64,000 bases of DNA from an uncultured Eubacteriaceae bacterium (GTDB lineage: Bacteria; Bacillota; Clostridia; Lachnospirales; CAG-274). Of this stretch, positions 43,253 to 51,616 are shown one piece after another. Position 1 is the first letter of the stretch; the number at the start of each line of letters is the position of its first letter. Position numbers and translations under genes: made by a program. The stretch lies in assembly GCA_946497035.1 (NCBI GenBank), contig CAMMIW010000002.1, forward strand, positions 1 through 64,000. Direction: 5' to 3'. A model generated the notes under the pieces. The model was not told the DNA's origin, ran no database searches, and was given only the letters and a program-made list of their open reading frames with translations.

Positions 43253-46147
43253 AATAGTGCAACTAATGGGACTACTAAACCTGCTATGTCTGCAAATAAA
43301 TATATCGAAGTTCCATTAGGTAGTAATGCATTAGGTATGTTTGAAATAACGGCAGACGATAGCGTTGAAGATAATGATGGAACTAATGGAAATGTTAAAC
43401 TTTTGGAAATAAAAGATGTAACTCAAATTACTGAAAGTACTCCTTCTAGTTTGGATGGCTCAGCAAAAACAAAAGCTTACAAAGGTGAAATAGTTGGAGG
43501 ATTGGTTAAAGTAACATATGATACTAGTAAATTTGTTGAATTTAAATTAACAGAAGTAGATAATGCTAATACTAATAATGCTACAACTACTGTAGATGCT
43601 ACAGAGTTTTCTAAACTTGCAGCTAATCTAATAACAGTTGCTCAAAATTCTTTTAAAAATTTAACTTTTGAAGGGGATTTATCTTTACCTGAGGTTGATA
43701 ATTTACAAAAATCTCTTGCAGGTATAACTGTAAATGGAAGTTTAACACTTAAAGATGGAGTAACTTTATCAGATGATGAGTTTGCAGGTTCTACAATTGG
43801 AAGTATAGATTTATCTTCTCATGCAAGTAGTACTGTAAATGCAAAGTCTTTTAAAGATACTACAATAGAGAACGATTTAAAATTACCATCTAATTTTACT
43901 GGTGGTGCAAATGCATTTGATGGAACAAAAGTTAAAGGTATTTTAGATTTATCACTAGTTACAGATCCTTTAGCATCAAGTACATTTGCAGGTTCTACAA
44001 TAGGAACATTAAAATTAAATAGTGCTACTACATTTGCTACTGGTGCTTTTGATGGTACTACAATAACAAATTTAGAACATAATGGTAAAGCTTTAATGGG
44101 TAAAAGCTCTACAGGTGGAGCAACTATTAAGAATATTTCTTTTATTTCTGGAGTAGATACAATAGTTGCAGATGCTTTTAAAAATGTTACAGTACCAAAA
44201 ACTATAGAGCTTACAGGAATAAAAAGTATTGGAGCAAATAGTTTTGAAATAGACAATGCAGATGCAGTTAGTGCAGATACAGCAGTTACTATTAAAATGC
44301 CTGATTTAGAAACAACTGTTACAGATTCAAATGTAGATCAAAAGTTACCAACTAATTCTTTTGGTAGTTCTGCTGGTAAACATATTAAACTAGTTTTACC
44401 AAGTGGAGTTAGTGATGCGGTTATTACTGCTCTTAATACTAGTGGTGGAAAGGCTTTTGCTAATACAAATGTTGTAGTTTCAAAACAACCTATTCCACAA
44501 GCAACTGACGGTACAATAACAAATGATGAACCTACAAAAATTAAATTTACTTTAGATAGTGAACTTTCAGCAGCTCTTAGTAGTGGTGATAAAAGTGATT
44601 TTACAGTAACTATTAAAGGTGGTTCAACACAAACTTATACTATTCAAGATGTAAATGGTGGGGATAGTAGTGCTAATAAAGTAGTTACTATTACATTAGA
44701 TAAACCTATAGAATATGGCCAAACAGTTAGTTTAACATATAATGGTGCTAAAATAGATATTTCTAATATTCAAATAACTAACAATGTTGCACCAGCTGTA
44801 AATCAAACTATCCAAGTAACAGATGCTAATGGTAAATATACTTTTGAAGTTACTTCTAGTGATGGTACAAAAACAGTTACTTTAAGTGGTTTTGAAAAAG
44901 TTGGATCAAAAGGAAGATCAAGAAGAGATGTTTCTCGTGCAGTTACTTTTAATGATGGTAAAGTTACTATAGGTAGTGAAGAATACAAATTAACTAAAAT
45001 TGGTAATGGTAAAGCTGCTTTAGTAAATATTACTGATAAAGCTTTACAAGGACATACAGATAATGTAACAGAAATTGCAGATAAAGCCTTTGAAGGTAAC
45101 AAATCTGTTAATACATTATCTTTCCCACAAGTTACAAAAGTAGGAGCTAGTGCTTTTGCTAATTCAAGTGTTAAAACAGTAGATTTAGGTAGCCAAGTTG
45201 CTAAAGAAACTCCTGTAACTATCCCTAGTGATGCATTTAAAGGTGCTTCTAATGTTACTAGCATTAAAACAAATGAAAATTCAAGCAGTAAAAATAATGC
45301 TATAAGTGCGGCTAATGGTTCAAGCTCAAGCAATGTTACTGTTGGTTCTGGTAGTTCTTCAACAGAAGTTAAACCAGGTGGTGGATCTGGCAGTGGTTCA
45401 GGCGGTTCAGGTTCTTCAGGTTCAAGTTCATCTGGTAGCGGTGCTAACATTGGTACTAGTGTAGATAATAGCAACGCTAATAACAATAATAACCAAAACC
45501 AAAATAACAACAATAATAATGTAACTACTCCTGTTGTTGAAGATAAACAACTTAGCTTAGATGTTATATCTTTACCAAGTGTAGAAGGAGAAGCTAAAGC
45601 ATTTGGAGATATTTCTGATGATCATTGGGCTAAATCTTACATTGATAAATTATCTACTGCAGGTATTATTAATGGTATAAATGGTAATTTCCAACCTAAT
45701 GGTCAAACTAAAAGAGCAGATGTAACAATTATGCTTGTAAAACTTTTAGGTTTAACACCACAAAACAATAGTAAATTTACAGATGTTAGTGCAAACGCAT
45801 ACTATGCTCCATATGTAGGTGCAGCATCTACTTATGGTATTGTTAATGGTTCTAACGGTATGTTTAACCCAGAAGGTATTATTTCTAGACAAGATACTAT
45901 GGTTATGATAGGCCAAATATTAAAAAGCTTAAACTTAAATGTTAATACAGATGCTACAGCTTTATCCAAATTTAGTGATTTAAGCAAAGTAGCACCTTAT
46001 GCTCAAGAAAGTGTAGCTATATTAGTTAATTCTGGAATTATAACAGGTAACAACGGTAAATTAAACCCTACAGCACCTGTTACTAGAGCAGAAATGGCTA
46101 CTATTATGTCTAAATTATATGATGTTTTAGCTAGTGCTAATAAATAA
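43133..46147 (+). CDS. S-layer protein A (SLH domains, BspA-like repeats)
   Basis: 1004-residue exported surface protein. Signal peptide 1-40 (AIGMAVMLGSTTAISGV). Residues about 150-430 contain BspA-type leucine-rich repeats (AFKNVTVPKTIELTGIKSIGANSFE and similar short units). Residues about 455-560 form a Swm_B/Ig-like domain. F587-D599 holds GRSRRD, a dibasic site shared with its paralogue. Further BspA repeats follow (about 640-710). Residues 712-820 are a Ser/Gly/Asn linker with SGSGANIG; 823-1004 are three SLH repeats that bind the wall. AGGAGG-type site before the ATG. The central part differs strongly from gene B while both ends are nearly identical. Confidence 0.9.
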   Translation: MKRNLSSHAIKAMAIGMAVMLGSTTAISGVVRGSVVEVYANSATNGTTKPAMSANKYIEVPLGSNALGMFEITADDSVEDNDGTNGNVKLLEIKDVTQITESTPSSLDGSAKTKAYKGEIVGGLVKVTYDTSKFVEFKLTEVDNANTNNATTTVDATEFSKLAANLITVAQNSFKNLTFEGDLSLPEVDNLQKSLAGITVNGSLTLKDGVTLSDDEFAGSTIGSIDLSSHASSTVNAKSFKDTTIENDLKLPSNFTGGANAFDGTKVKGILDLSLVTDPLASSTFAGSTIGTLKLNSATTFATGAFDGTTITNLEHNGKALMGKSSTGGATIKNISFISGVDTIVADAFKNVTVPKTIELTGIKSIGANSFEIDNADAVSADTAVTIKMPDLETTVTDSNVDQKLPTNSFGSSAGKHIKLVLPSGVSDAVITALNTSGGKAFANTNVVVSKQPIPQATDGTITNDEPTKIKFTLDSELSAALSSGDKSDFTVTIKGGSTQTYTIQDVNGGDSSANKVVTITLDKPIEYGQTVSLTYNGAKIDISNIQITNNVAPAVNQTIQVTDANGKYTFEVTSSDGTKTVTLSGFEKVGSKGRSRRDVSRAVTFNDGKVTIGSEEYKLTKIGNGKAALVNITDKALQGHTDNVTEIADKAFEGNKSVNTLSFPQVTKVGASAFANSSVKTVDLGSQVAKETPVTIPSDAFKGASNVTSIKTNENSSSKNNAISAANGSSSSNVTVGSGSSSTEVKPGGGSGSGSGGSGSSGSSSSGSGANIGTSVDNSNANNNNNQNQNNNNNNVTTPVVEDKQLSLDVISLPSVEGEAKAFGDISDDHWAKSYIDKLSTAGIINGINGNFQPNGQTKRADVTIMLVKLLGLTPQNNSKFTDVSANAYYAPYVGAASTYGIVNGSNGMFNPEGIISRQDTMVMIGQILKSLNLNVNTDATALSKFSDLSKVAPYAQESVAILVNSGIITGNNGKLNPTAPVTRAEMATIMSKLYDVLASANK

Positions 46148-46213
46148 TTATAAAATGCAAATATAAATAAAAATAAAGGGAATGTTTTATATAAAATATA
46201 ATACGTTCCCTTT
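45266..46213. repeat. 3' inverted repeat copy A (linker, SLH domains, terminator)
   Basis: About 950 bases matching 55479-56440 on the other strand. From about 45340 to 46125 I find no difference in the stretches compared, including synonymous positions and the low-complexity linker; the start of the block has three substitutions and the last codons one. Such identity, next to divergent centres, indicates recent gene conversion or duplication. Confidence 0.85.
46175..46213 (+). terminator. Terminator of S-layer gene A
   Basis: AAAGGGAATG pairs with CGTTCCCTTT (one G-U) across a 19-base AT loop and is followed by GTTTTATTTT. The matching hairpin of gene B shows compensatory changes, confirming the stem. 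Confidence 0.85.
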
Positions 46214-46368
46214 GTTTTATTTTGCCAATTTATAATTTATAAATAAAAAAGCAAGGCTTAAGCTCCACCCTATCAATCTATATAACATAACCCAAAATAT
46301 TTTAAATGTATAAACTATTTTTTAGGGTTTTTATAATAAAATTTAGCATAGTTTTTATATATTATAAA

Positions 46369-46394
46369 AGGCTGTATAAATTTGTCTACAGCCT
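46369..46394 (-). terminator. Terminator of the sigma/anti-sigma transcript
   Basis: Minus-strand AGGCTGTA pairs with TACAGCCT across a 10-base loop, followed by TTTTAT; it lies about 25 bases after the anti-sigma stop. Confidence 0.75.
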
Positions 46395-46418
46395 AAAAAT
46401 TATAAGTAAGTCTTTTTA

Positions 46419-47453
46419 TTATTTATGATTATTTTGGTTATTTTCATCATTATTTTTTTCTAAAATTTCAATTTTCAAATATCCTTCTAAAAAGTTTTTA
46501 TCAGAAGCCTTAACATTAATAGTATAAACATCTTGTTCTAATTCTTCTTCTGCCATATAAAATTGCATACTATTGTTAGAGCTTTTTTCTACTAATGTAT
46601 CTTGACTAACTTTTTCACCGTCTATATTTTCAACATATAAATGTACGTCTTGTTGAGAGCTATTTTCAAAATAAACATTACAAATTTGATTTTTATATAA
46701 CGGTATGTCATACTTAAATATTTGTATATTATTATCTTTAGTTATAGTTTTTTCATATAAATGGTTATCACCTATATTAGCATTTAAAGATCTAGAGTTA
46801 TTAAATATTTCTACTTCATTAGGTTCAATAAGTGCAGGTTGTAAGTTTTCTGTATTAGAAAATTGACTAGGTTCTTGTTGTGTTCTAGCTTTACTTACAA
46901 TTTCTGTTTTAGATTCTACAATAGTGGTATTTTCTGTTTGTTTTTGTATATTTTCAATAGTAGCTTGTCTAGTATTTTTTTTATTATCTTCTTTTAGTTT
47001 TAAATCTTGTGTTATAACCTCTGTTGTAGCTTCTGTAACATCTTGTATATTTATAGTAGTTTGACTTGTTGTATAATTATTTACACTATTAACACTATAT
47101 ATATCATTTTTAACTGGGCTATTTTCTAAAGCTTTTAGCATATAAAATCCACCTAAAAATACAATCATTGTAGCAGCAACATAAGAATATTTTTTAAAAT
47201 AAGCTATTTTAGATTTTTTCTTTTGTTGTTTTGCTTCATTTTTGATATTTTCTAATATTTTATATTTTAAATTATTTGGTGGTTGTATATCTTTAATATT
47301 TTTAAGCTTAACAGTAAGCTTTTCTAATTTATAATATTCATTTTGACAGTTTTTACAGTCTTTCATATGTTCTTCAAAATCTTTTATTTCTTGTTGAGAA
47401 AGTTGGTGCTCTATATAGTCAAACATTTTATTACAAATTTCTCTACAATTCAT
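46419..47453 (-). CDS. Zinc-finger anti-sigma factor with outside domain
   Basis: Membrane protein predicted to sequester the ECF sigma factor encoded just upstream. 344 residues: N-terminal zf-HC2 domain with H29, C33 and C36 (HMKDCKNC), a basic patch, one membrane segment (about 90-107), then a Thr/Gln/Asn-rich stalk (about 120-210) and a beta-rich outside domain (about 225-330) that could sense envelope state. Acidic/Asn C-terminus. Gap to the sigma gene is 75 bases. The ligand is unknown. Confidence 0.9.
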   Translation of the reverse strand: MNCREICNKMFDYIEHQLSQQEIKDFEEHMKDCKNCQNEYYKLEKLTVKLKNIKDIQPPNNLKYKILENIKNEAKQQKKKSKIAYFKKYSYVAATMIVFLGGFYMLKALENSPVKNDIYSVNSVNNYTTSQTTINIQDVTEATTEVITQDLKLKEDNKKNTRQATIENIQKQTENTTIVESKTEIVSKARTQQEPSQFSNTENLQPALIEPNEVEIFNNSRSLNANIGDNHLYEKTITKDNNIQIFKYDIPLYKNQICNVYFENSSQQDVHLYVENIDGEKVSQDTLVEKSSNNSMQFYMAEEELEQDVYTINVKASDKNFLEGYLKIEILEKNNDENNQNNHK

Positions 47454-47528
47454 TTAAGTCTACCTCCTTATTTTAAGAAATAAAACATATATAGTTTTAA
47501 ACGTTTTTTTTATAAAAATGTTCCACAA

Positions 47529-48083
47529 TTAAAATTTAATAATATTTTTAAGAATGTTTCTCGCACGATTTAACCTAGATTTAACGGTGCCTATATTAAG
47601 CCCCATTATATCACTTATTTCATTATAACTAAACCCTTTTATGTCCCTTAAAAATATTAATGATTTATTAATTTCATTTAAACTATTTATAGCCTGTTCT
47701 ATTTCTAAAAGCCCTTCTTTTTCTATAAGAGAACTTTCGGGAGTAGGCTCATTAGAGGGTATATTTAAAGAAAAACTGTTTTCTTCACCCTCTATCTCCA
47801 TATCAAGAGATACATTATTTTTACCTTTTCTTTTTCTAACCTCATCTATAGAAGTATTATAAGCTATAGTATATATCCAAGTTTTTATGCTTGTCTTACC
47901 TTCACATTTATGAAGGTTTTTATATATCTTAATAAATACTTCTTGAGTAATATCTTCGGCGTCTGATGTATTATTAAAAATTCTATAGGCAAGGTTGTAA
48001 ACCATTTTTTCATATTTATCTATAATTTGTGAAAAAGCATCTATATCGCCTTTCAAAATTTTTTCTACAATTTCTATATCCAT
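47529..48083 (-). CDS. ECF-type RNA polymerase sigma factor
   Basis: 184-residue alternative sigma factor. Region 2 is visible as YNLAYRIFNNTSDAEDITQEVFIKIYKNL with the DAEDITQEVF hallmark, and region 4 as LRDIKGFSYNEISDIMGLNIGTVKSRLNRAR, the helix-turn-helix that reads the -35. Forms a pair with the downstream zinc-finger anti-sigma factor. It starts 12 bases after the PAP2 gene and lies in the dapF transcript. Targets unknown; neighbouring envelope genes are candidates. Confidence 0.95.
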   Translation of the reverse strand: MDIEIVEKILKGDIDAFSQIIDKYEKMVYNLAYRIFNNTSDAEDITQEVFIKIYKNLHKCEGKTSIKTWIYTIAYNTSIDEVRKRKGKNNVSLDMEIEGEENSFSLNIPSNEPTPESSLIEKEGLLEIEQAINSLNEINKSLIFLRDIKGFSYNEISDIMGLNIGTVKSRLNRARNILKNIIKF

Positions 48084-48095
48084 ATAAACCCTCTT

Positions 48096-48596
48096 TTAAA
48101 ATAAGATAAAAAATCCTAAAGCACCTATAAATAAACCTAGAGCAAAACCAAATAAAACGTCAATAGGATAATGTAGGCCAGCTATAATCCTAAATATGCC
48201 AGTTATAAATGCCAAAATAATAAAAAATAGAAAATATTGAGGCAATATATATGTAAGGGCTAAAGCTAAAACCATAGCACTAGCAGAATGGTTGCTAGGC
48301 ATAGAGTTTCCCCCCTTATGTTTAACTAAACTAACTATATTTAGTTTTTCAAACGGCCTTTTAGATTTTATCTTTCTTCTAAGTATTTTTGCTATAATAA
48401 TAGTAATTAAAGGTACAAATATATATTTTAATAAATCTTTATAATTATATTTATCAAAGTTAAATAATATATATACATATCCTAATAAATACATAATAAG
48501 AAATAAATAACACGAATATATAGTAGTAAAAACTGTTAATTTTTTATGTTTGTTACCAAATTTAAACAGTATGTCAAATATTTTTTGATTTAGCAT
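48096..48596 (-). CDS. PAP2-family membrane phosphatase
   Basis: Probably dephosphorylates undecaprenyl pyrophosphate or a phospholipid. 166 residues, about five membrane segments, with the three PAP2 motifs: KIKSKRPFE, MPSNHSASAM and RIIAGLHYPIDVL (catalytic His residues). The ATG at 48596 overlaps the dapF stop (TAATG); an in-frame TTG at 48608 is less likely. With dapF upstream this places it in cell-wall precursor recycling (inference). Confidence 0.9.
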   Translation of the reverse strand: MLNQKIFDILFKFGNKHKKLTVFTTIYSCYLFLIMYLLGYVYILFNFDKYNYKDLLKYIFVPLITIIIAKILRRKIKSKRPFEKLNIVSLVKHKGGNSMPSNHSASAMVLALALTYILPQYFLFFIILAFITGIFRIIAGLHYPIDVLFGFALGLFIGALGFFILF

Positions 48597-49435
48597 TATA
48601 AAAGCCAATCTCCTTCAAAAACAAATCTTGCAGGTCCTGTCATATAAACGTTGTTGTCGTCTTTGTTCCAGCTAATATTTAAAGTTCCACCTAATAATTT
48701 TACATTAACATTTTCCCTATTACATTTATTGTTTAAAAAAGATGCTACAACAGTAGCGCAAGTGCCTGTTCCACAAGCAAAAGTTTCTCCGCTACCTCTT
48801 TCAAAAACACGCATTTTAAGGTTATTTTCATCAATAATCTCAACAAACTCTATATTAGCTCTTTTAGGAAAAGCAGCATCACTTTCTAATATAGAACCAT
48901 ATTTATCTACATCAAAATTATCTACATCATCTACAAATGTAATAGCATGAGGGTTGCCCATAGATACACAAGTAAAAATAAACTCTTTATCTAAAGCTTT
49001 AAGCTTTAAATTTTTCACTATATCTTCATTAGATATAACAGGTATTTGTTCTGGATTAAATATAGGTTGCCCCATATTAACTTTAACATCTAAAACCAGA
49101 TCGTTTTCATCTTTAAAAAATTGTAAAGTTTTAATACCTGCTAAAGTTTCAACAGTTATAGTATCTTTTTTAACAATGTTTTTATCGTGAACAAATTTTC
49201 CAACACATCTTATACCGTTACCACACATTTCAGATTCTGATCCGTCGCTATTAAACATTCTCATTTTACAATCTGCCACATTAGAAGGCATAACAAGGAT
49301 AAGCCCATCAGAGCCAACCCCAAAATTTCTATTGCTCATTTTTATAGCAAGCTCGTTAGGATTTTCTATTTTTTCTTCAAAACAATTTATATAAACATAG
49401 TCGTTGCCACAGCCTTGCATTTTTGTAAATTTCAT
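48596..49435 (-). CDS. dapF: Diaminopimelate epimerase
   Basis: Interconverts LL- and meso-diaminopimelate for lysine and peptidoglycan. 279 residues with the two catalytic cysteines in SEMCGNGIRCVG and FACGTGTCATV, N-terminal KMQGCGNDYVY, and GNPHAITFVDD. GGAGG six bases before the ATG. First gene of the dapF-PAP2-sigma-anti-sigma cluster; it is not under the lysine riboswitch that controls the other dap genes here. Confidence 0.96.
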   Translation of the reverse strand: MKFTKMQGCGNDYVYINCFEEKIENPNELAIKMSNRNFGVGSDGLILVMPSNVADCKMRMFNSDGSESEMCGNGIRCVGKFVHDKNIVKKDTITVETLAGIKTLQFFKDENDLVLDVKVNMGQPIFNPEQIPVISNEDIVKNLKLKALDKEFIFTCVSMGNPHAITFVDDVDNFDVDKYGSILESDAAFPKRANIEFVEIIDENNLKMRVFERGSGETFACGTGTCATVVASFLNNKCNRENVNVKLLGGTLNISWNKDDNNVYMTGPARFVFEGDWLL

Positions 49436-49466
49436 ATTATACCTCCAACATTTAAAATAATTTTAT

Positions 49467-50840
49467 CTACATAATTTTGAAAAATTGTTCAAATTTACTT
49501 ATGATAACAAAGTTACCTTTAACCTTTAATCTACCAAGCATAAAAGCTTTTTGTAAAGTACATTTTCCTTCAAGTACTTCTTCCCAAACGATACTATCTG
49601 ATATAATAGTAACATCTGCTGATGGATAAATACCGTCAGAATAAGTACATTCGCTATTTTTAATAACAAAAAAACCATTAAAATTTTCTTTACCAGATAT
49701 ACTAACTTGCATAACAATATTTATACCACTTGCCAATTGTGGTTGAAAATAATGGTATAAACTTTGAGTTTTTTGTTTTAAGCTATTAATGCTAGCAGAT
49801 ATATTTACAGATTTATCCATATTGTTAAATTTAACATAATCATCTAGTTGTTTTTGCATATTGCTTTCTTCTTCATATTTTTGCCCTAGTAATTTAGCTA
49901 TATGGCTTATATCATCATCACCTATATTATCATTTAAAGGCTGATTATTAAACTGGTTGTTATAAGTTTGTTGGTTATTAAACTGGCCGTTTAATGAAGG
50001 TTGGCTCATAGATTGTTGATTGTTAAATTGAGTGTTTAATTGTTGTTGATTATTATTAAGCGCTTGTTGATTGTTGTAATGTTTTAATATTTCGTTAATA
50101 TTATTTTTTTGTGCATTAGATATAGCTTGTCTTTCTATACCATTATCGATTTCTTTTTTATATAAATTAGCAACTTGAGCACCTGTTAAATTTCTAACTT
50201 GTTTATCATCTTGTTTCATAAGGCTTTCTATAGTAACAGGCTCATTTTGCATATCAAAGTTAAATTCAAATTCTTGTTTTTTATTAAAGCTATTTTTAAA
50301 TGGATTAGAAACAAAAAATTTGCGATTTTGTTTAACCATTCTATAATAATCTTCGGCGTATTTTTCTATAATTTCATTAACATCTTTAGATATTTCTATA
50401 TTAGTTAAATAATCTTTGCCTATAAGCATACTATTTAAGTTTACACCACCTAAAGCACCTATAAGCATATTCATATAGTTACCTGCCATATATTCGCTAT
50501 CGTCAGATGATGTTATTATAGACATACAAGGTTTATCTTTTAATATATCTTTATATAAATTATAGTCTAGATGTTCTAAAAATACTTGCATCACGCCATT
50601 TATAGCAAATCTTTGGGCTGTTGCTGCAAATATAATCCCTTGAGCTTTTTTCATATGATTAAATATATTTTCAATTATAGGTTGTTTCATACCGTTATAA
50701 TAACCTATATCAACTTTTGTTATATCTAATGTGCTAACTTTAACACCTATTTCATTTAAAGTATTTTTAAATACATTAAATACATAATCTAGTTTTTGCT
50801 CAAAAGGAGAAACTCCAGAATATATACAAATTATTTGCAT
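49467..50840 (-). CDS. Flavodoxin-like/SCP2 fusion protein
   Basis: 457 residues. N-terminal part (1-190) has the NADPH-dependent FMN reductase/flavodoxin-like fold (IICIYSGVSPFEQ, IIFAATAQRFAINGVMQVFLEHLDY, MAGNYMNMLIGALGG). The middle (about 225-320) is a Gln/Asn-rich linker with repeated FNNQQ/YNNQF units. The C-terminus (about 345-457) is an SCP2 sterol-carrier-type lipid-binding domain (MQVSISGKENFNGFFVIKNSE, ADVTIISDSIVWEEVLEG). AGGAGG precedes the start. Function unknown; a redox-active, lipid-linked role is an inference from the domains. Confidence 0.8.
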   Translation of the reverse strand: MQIICIYSGVSPFEQKLDYVFNVFKNTLNEIGVKVSTLDITKVDIGYYNGMKQPIIENIFNHMKKAQGIIFAATAQRFAINGVMQVFLEHLDYNLYKDILKDKPCMSIITSSDDSEYMAGNYMNMLIGALGGVNLNSMLIGKDYLTNIEISKDVNEIIEKYAEDYYRMVKQNRKFFVSNPFKNSFNKKQEFEFNFDMQNEPVTIESLMKQDDKQVRNLTGAQVANLYKKEIDNGIERQAISNAQKNNINEILKHYNNQQALNNNQQQLNTQFNNQQSMSQPSLNGQFNNQQTYNNQFNNQPLNDNIGDDDISHIAKLLGQKYEEESNMQKQLDDYVKFNNMDKSVNISASINSLKQKTQSLYHYFQPQLASGINIVMQVSISGKENFNGFFVIKNSECTYSDGIYPSADVTIISDSIVWEEVLEGKCTLQKAFMLGRLKVKGNFVIISKFEQFFKIM

Positions 50841-50979
50841 AATAATCCTCCTGTTAAAGTTTTCTTAAATTTGTAAATTATTTTAATTATAACATATTAT
50901 ATCACATATATAAAGATTAAAACATATAAATTTTTATTATTATTTACCATATATAATATAAGTATCTTAATAAATATTT

Positions 50980-51393
50980 TTATAAAGTCATAAATAAAGT
51001 TCCTAAAACAATTAACAAACAACCTATTATAGATCTTATTGTATATCCTTCATTTAAAATTAATACTGAAAATATTAATGTGATAACAATACTTAATTTA
51101 TCAATAGCTATAACTTTAGACACTTTGCCTAATTGAATGGCTTTATAATAAAATAACCAAGATATCCCTGTTGAAATACCCGATAATACCAAGAAAATCC
51201 AACTTTTCCTTTCAATTGTTGCTATATTATTTTGAGTATTAGTTGTAAAAACAATGCCCCAAGACATAATTAAAACAATAGTTGTACGTATAGCAGTAGC
51301 TAATGTAGAATTTATTCCATTTATTCCTATTTTAGCTAAAATAGAAGTTAAAGAAGCAAAAATTGCTGAACATAAAGCCAATAGAAACCACAT
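50980..51393 (-). CDS. EamA/DMT half-size transporter
   Basis: 137-residue membrane protein with five hydrophobic segments, matching one EamA repeat: WFLLALCSAIFASLTSILAKIGI at the start, IFLVLSGISTGISWLFYYKAIQLG in the middle and LIVLGTLFMTL at the end. Single-repeat EamA proteins probably act as dimers. Substrate unknown. Monocistronic, divergent from the siderophore operon. A GGAG site lies before the ATG. Confidence 0.85.
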   Translation of the reverse strand: MWFLLALCSAIFASLTSILAKIGINGINSTLATAIRTTIVLIMSWGIVFTTNTQNNIATIERKSWIFLVLSGISTGISWLFYYKAIQLGKVSKVIAIDKLSIVITLIFSVLILNEGYTIRSIIGCLLIVLGTLFMTL

Positions 51394-51511
51394 AAATTTA
51401 AATCTCCTTTAAAAAAATATTATTTTTAAATTTTATAATTTAAATAATAACATATTTTTTTAAATAGTCAAATTTTTTAAACAATTATAAAAATTACATT
51501 ATATTTTAATC

Positions 51512-51553
51512 TTGACAAAAAACGTTTGTTATGCTAAACTAACTATCGTTAGT
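51512..51553 (+). promoter_or_regulatory. Promoter and operator-like dyad of the siderophore operon
   Basis: TTGACA (51512-51517), 17 bases, TAAACT (51535-51540). A dyad, ACTAAC (51538-51543) - TATC - GTTAGT (51548-51553), covers the -10 and start region where a repressor would block transcription. The half-site resembles DtxR/IdeR-type iron boxes (TTAGGTTAGCCTAACCTAA) more than a Fur box. Regulator identity is inference. Confidence 0.7.
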
Positions 51554-51616
51554 AATCGGTAATATAAATAACTATTGTTATTTAATATGTATTATCATTT
51601 TATTTTAGGGGGAAAT

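Noticed and set aside
44803-45513. 236-codon open frame on the minus strand inside S-layer gene A (and a similar one on the plus strand at 56193-56720 inside gene B)
   Set aside because: It is an antisense shadow of the Ser/Gly/Asn linker; it gives Pro/Leu/Glu runs, has no ribosome site and is present only because both S-layer genes share the same sequence.
50000-50100. CRISPR-like short repeats (TTGTTGATTGTT units)
   Set aside because: They are in-frame Gln/Asn codon repeats in the flavodoxin/SCP2 gene, without spacers.
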